From assembly GCF_024806495.1 (NCBI RefSeq), contig NZ_JANUFF010000014.1:52408-116407 (forward strand): a stretch of 64,000 nucleotides of DNA, read 5' to 3'. The notes beneath the pieces were generated by a model. It saw only the letters and a program-made list of their open reading frames with translations. It was not told the origin of the DNA and made no database searches. Origin of the DNA: Chryseobacterium sp. JUb7 (GTDB lineage Bacteria > Bacteroidota > Bacteroidia > Flavobacteriales > Weeksellaceae). Made by a program: the position numbers and the translations under genes. Positions 61,581 through 64,000 of this stretch are shown here, piece by piece (position 1 is the stretch's first letter; every line of letters starts with the position of its first letter).

Positions 61581-63089
61581 CTATTGAACAGCCTGTAAAA
61601 CATTAATATTTCCATATCCGTAATCTGAGTTCGGATTTGGATAATATGTAGAAGACTGTCTCATTTTATTCAAAACCTGATCTCTTGTCCACGATGGATT
61701 TTTAGACCATACCAGTGCTGCAATTCCGGCTGTGGAAGCTGTTGCTACAGAAGAGCCGCCTACATAGTTGGTCTGTCCATTATAATAACTTAATACCGGA
61801 ATATTATTTCCTGACGACCTTTCCATCTGATAAGTAAAATCAATTTCAGAACCTGAGTGGCATACATCGCACTTTTGATTGGAAGTATTTTCCTTTACCC
61901 CTGTGATGGCCTGTGTTTCAGACATCCAGGCCGGAAAAATTACGCCTACGAAATTGGTAAAACTTGTAGAAGTTCCGCCGGCACAGAAAATTAATTTTCC
62001 TTTTGAATAAGCATATTTTACTCCATCTTCAATTTTTCCAACAGAAAAAATATGCCCCATTGACATTGAAATAATCTTTACGTTATTATTATTTCCAAGT
62101 TCTGTAAAGGCTATTTTAACTCCATTTTGTTCGTGATACCCATCTAAAACAACATTTGAAGCTGCTCTGTAGGTTACCAGATTAGAATTATAAGCTACCC
62201 CGACCGGCTGTCCCTGATTATTTCTCGGAGCTGCTATAGCAGAAGCCATACTCGTTCCATGACCGCATTTATCTGCAGAACCATCGTACCCTGTACTCCA
62301 TGGCCATACGGAATCTACATAAACTCCATTTTTATTGATTGTTCTTCCCGATGAAAGTCCATTATTAAAACTACTTCCCAACAGGCTCTGCTCTGAGGAA
62401 ACTCCACTGTCAATCACTCCGATAGTAACACCTGCCCCGGTACTGTAACTCCAGGCACTGGTGATATTATGTTTCGCAAAAGACCAAGGAGCTTTTGCAT
62501 TGGGTGTTACTGTTGAATAATCTGCTGTGCTTAAAGCAGTGGATTCAAATCCGCAGCCTGATGAACTGCCACTGGACTTTGCCGTTCCGTTGAATTTTCT
62601 TTCATTTTCAAAATAATGATAATCCGCAGGCTCCACATATCGGATATTTTTCATCTTCCGAAGAGCAATAATGGTTTCCTGCTTTTCGATAATGACATCC
62701 ATCTGATTGAGATATTTATCTGCAGTCAGCAAAACACGGCTGGCCGCTTTTCCTTCATACTGTTCGATTAATTCTAAAATATCATTTTGAATATTTTCAC
62801 TGTCGGAAGACAAGCTTCTGTCAAAATCATTTTCTGAGGACCCAAAACCGATGGAAGCAATTTTATTCCCCTGAAGAACAGCACTCCACACAAAATGATC
62901 GGTAGATTTCTTCCATGAAAAGCGCTCTCCGTTTTTGATGGTTGTATTAATTTTTTCGTTGATTTGTTTTGAATCCAGCGGATCTTTCTGGGCAATTTCA
63001 ATTTGAGAGTTTCCGCTTTGAAGTTCTTCTCTGTTGCAGGATATGAAAGTAACAGACAAAATAAATAAGTAAATGACACTTTTTTTCAT
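61581..63089 (-). CDS. Subtilisin-like serine protease (S8), lipoprotein
   Basis: The 502-residue protein has a lipoprotein signal (VTFISCNRE, Cys at residue 18) and an N-terminal inhibitor-like region (about 40-160). The catalytic domain has VTIGVIDSGV (D227), CGHGTSMASAIAAP (H277) and YVGGSSVATASTAG (catalytic S447, the Thr of GTS replaced by Ser). It is surface or periplasmic. A double Cys pair near CDVC (407-410) may form a disulfide. The start is the ATG at 63089. Confidence 0.92.
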   Translation of the reverse strand: MKKSVIYLFILSVTFISCNREELQSGNSQIEIAQKDPLDSKQINEKINTTIKNGERFSWKKSTDHFVWSAVLQGNKIASIGFGSSENDFDRSLSSDSENIQNDILELIEQYEGKAASRVLLTADKYLNQMDVIIEKQETIIALRKMKNIRYVEPADYHYFENERKFNGTAKSSGSSSGCGFESTALSTADYSTVTPNAKAPWSFAKHNITSAWSYSTGAGVTIGVIDSGVSSEQSLLGSSFNNGLSSGRTINKNGVYVDSVWPWSTGYDGSADKCGHGTSMASAIAAPRNNQGQPVGVAYNSNLVTYRAASNVVLDGYHEQNGVKIAFTELGNNNNVKIISMSMGHIFSVGKIEDGVKYAYSKGKLIFCAGGTSTSFTNFVGVIFPAWMSETQAITGVKENTSNQKCDVCHSGSEIDFTYQMERSSGNNIPVLSYYNGQTNYVGGSSVATASTAGIAALVWSKNPSWTRDQVLNKMRQSSTYYPNPNSDYGYGNINVLQAVQ

Positions 63090-63203
63090 ATAAAATAATT
63101 TTGGTTGGTCTATCCAAGATATCACTTTATATTGAATTAGAATGATCAGAAAGTTAAATTTACGTGATCAGTCCATTAAATTTATTATGTCAAAAATAAT
63201 ACA

Positions 63204-63650
63204 TCACAGTATTTTCTCATAGCAGACGCTTTTATCAATTCCAATATACTGTCCGTAATTCGGTATTCTTTGATAGTCGCTTTTTTCATATACCGAAAGT
63301 GCTTCGTTTTGCTCCAAAGAACTTTCAAGAACAGCTTTTTTGTAGCCGGATTCTACAGCCCAGATTTCTAATTCTTTTACAATTGCCGTTGCCAGGCCTT
63401 TTTTTCTGAAATCAGGATTGGTATACATTCTTTTGATCTCAACAGTATCCTCTCCAAATTTTTTGAAGGCACCGCAAGCCGCAGGAGTTTCATCGATATA
63501 AATAACAATACAGTTTTTAATCATATCAATTTTATTAAACTGGTCATAAAATGCATGATCATCACCATTACGAATTGCCAGATCGGCATCAAGAAGTTTA
63601 ACTAAACTCTGAAAATCTGTATTGGAAGAATCTGTTCTTTTTATTGTCAT
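63204..63650 (-). CDS. GNAT family N-acetyltransferase
   Basis: The 148-residue protein has the GNAT acetyl-CoA site: ACGAFKKFGEDTVEIKRMYT, then NPDFRKKGLATAIVKELEIW (R/Q-x-x-G-x-G/A type loop), KKAVLESSLEQNEALSVYEK and YQRIPNYGQYIG. The substrate cannot be predicted from sequence. The ATG at 63650 is preferred, as a TAATTTTG box lies at 63671-63678 and the frame extends upstream through it. Confidence 0.9.
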   Translation of the reverse strand: MTIKRTDSSNTDFQSLVKLLDADLAIRNGDDHAFYDQFNKIDMIKNCIVIYIDETPAACGAFKKFGEDTVEIKRMYTNPDFRKKGLATAIVKELEIWAVESGYKKAVLESSLEQNEALSVYEKSDYQRIPNYGQYIGIDKSVCYEKIL

Positions 63651-63670
63651 CGTTTTGTCTTTTACAATTG

Positions 63671-63678
63671 CAAAATTA
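63671..63678 (-). promoter_or_regulatory. -7 box (TAATTTTG) for the GNAT gene
   Basis: TAnnTTTG match 21 bases before the ATG. Confidence 0.5.
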
Positions 63679-63758
63679 CTGATTTTATATTTTTCCACGG
63701 ACCACACAGATAGCTTATTTTTAGACTGACAAATCTAATACTAAATGTATGATTGACG

Positions 63759-63780
63759 GTGTCAGATTGAGCTTGCTGAA
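63759..63780. repeat. Dispersed intergenic repeat, copy 3 (inverted, diverged)
   Basis: GTGTCAGATTGAGCTTGCTG is a diverged inverse copy of the word at 13160-13181. Confidence 0.4.
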
Positions 63781-63865
63781 TCTTACATTTTTTTGAGATA
63801 GGTTTAAACAAATCTGATCCTTTCAAAAAAACATCCATGAAAATTTATGCGATTCGTAAAAAACA

Positions 63866-63897
63866 AGAAAGGCTTCCATTTTCGGAAGCCTTTATAT
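63866..63897 (+). terminator. Hairpin terminator before the insertion sequence
   Basis: AAAGGCTTCC (63868-63877) pairs with GGAAGCCTTT (63884-63893), with A and T on both sides. It has no nearby plus-strand gene in the window, so the gene it served may have been separated from it. Confidence 0.7.
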
Positions 63898-63905
63898 TAT
63901 TATGC

Positions 63906-64000
63906 TGTCCCGTCCTACAATAAGTTTACACAAAATAGACTTATTATGGAAAATCGAGATAAGATAAAAGCCAAGCGCACGCAGCGAGATTATACAATGT
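63906..64000 (+). mobile_element. Left end of an IS3-family insertion sequence (partial)
   Basis: A TGTCCCGTCCTACAATAAG terminal sequence starts at 63906, 40 bases before a transposase start. The word TGTCCCGTCC is the usual left end of a Flavobacteriia IS3-group element. AATAAGT and ACTTATT pair across the region just before the ATG, a hairpin that could hide the start from read-through transcripts. The element continues past the window edge. Confidence 0.7.
63946..64000 (+). CDS. IS3-family transposase orfA (N-terminal 18 residues)
   Basis: The ATG at 63946 opens a frame reading MENRDKIKAKRTQRDYTM to the window edge. This is the characteristic N-terminus of the helix-turn-helix OrfA of IS3-family elements in Flavobacteriia (M-E-N-R, then K-R-T-Q-R-D-Y). 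The rest of OrfA and OrfB lie outside the window, so intactness cannot be judged. Confidence 0.65.
   Translation, partial: MENRDKIKAKRTQRDYTM

Noticed and set aside
1..64000. CRISPR arrays, tRNA or rRNA genes, riboswitches and prophage
   Set aside because: I saw no regular spaced repeats, no cloverleaf with a CCA end, no rRNA-like stretch, no known riboswitch core and no phage structural gene.

Overview
The window is AT-rich chromosomal DNA of a Flavobacteriia member, most probably Chryseobacterium or a close Weeksellaceae relative. Support: repeated promoters of the Bacteroidetes type (TTG, about 20 bp, TAnnTTTG), very weak Shine-Dalgarno sites, many lipoproteins with an SC lipobox, a type IX secretion sorting domain, a PorP/SprF protein, and lineage-typical DUF5606, DUF3822 and head-GIN proteins. 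No rRNA, tRNA, CRISPR array or prophage is visible. Genus assignment is inference.

Layout. 1-1.2 kb: remnants of small lipoprotein genes, one frameshifted. 1.2-9.4 kb: a GAF-domain protein, a bestrophin, an HD-PycTM membrane protein and a 1238-residue phosphatase/kinase-like/barrel fusion. 9.4-15.1 kb (minus strand): two lipoproteins, a FUSC transporter, mazG, DUF5606, def and ruvX. 15.2-23.1 kb: sixA-like, an archaemetzincin, a T9SS-sorted propeller, a class C beta-lactamase-like hydrolase, an MPE-Smr-DUF3822-lipoprotein-rsmD run, and a divergent HxlR/nitroreductase pair. 23.2-32.6 kb: murI, hemW, porP/sprF, rluD, a PASTA protein, ddl, coaD, a decayed four-helix-bundle gene, a TRIC-type channel, a TPR protein and folA. 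32.6-41.5 kb: a lemA-TPM-TPM operon, a KefF/KefC-like pair, an alpha-carbonic anhydrase, a head-GIN adhesin-like lipoprotein and an M3 peptidase. 41.8-55.1 kb: ychJ, then two paralogous copies of an unusual three-gene cassette (intradiol-dioxygenase-like exported protein, double-cupin-like protein, uncharacterised 166-167 aa protein). These flank slyD, VF530, sbcDC and a LytS/LytTR two-component pair. 55.1-64 kb: an LLM oxidoreductase, a DPP4-like peptidase, yceI, ygiD, a carboxypeptidase-regulatory-domain protein, a subtilase lipoprotein, a GNAT acetyltransferase and the left end of an IS3-family element.

How the genes work together. Much of the window is housekeeping: peptidoglycan precursors (murI, ddl), translation and RNA modification (def, rsmD, rluD), cofactors (coaD, folA, hemW) and DNA repair (ruvX, sbcDC). 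This is mixed with a cell-envelope and secretion layer. The two regions least explained by standard annotation are the duplicated dioxygenase/cupin cassette, with a two-component system directly upstream of copy B, and the large outer-membrane protein at 5.7-9.4 kb. That protein carries a calcineurin-like phosphatase, a region with kinase-like motifs and a C-terminal barrel in one chain.
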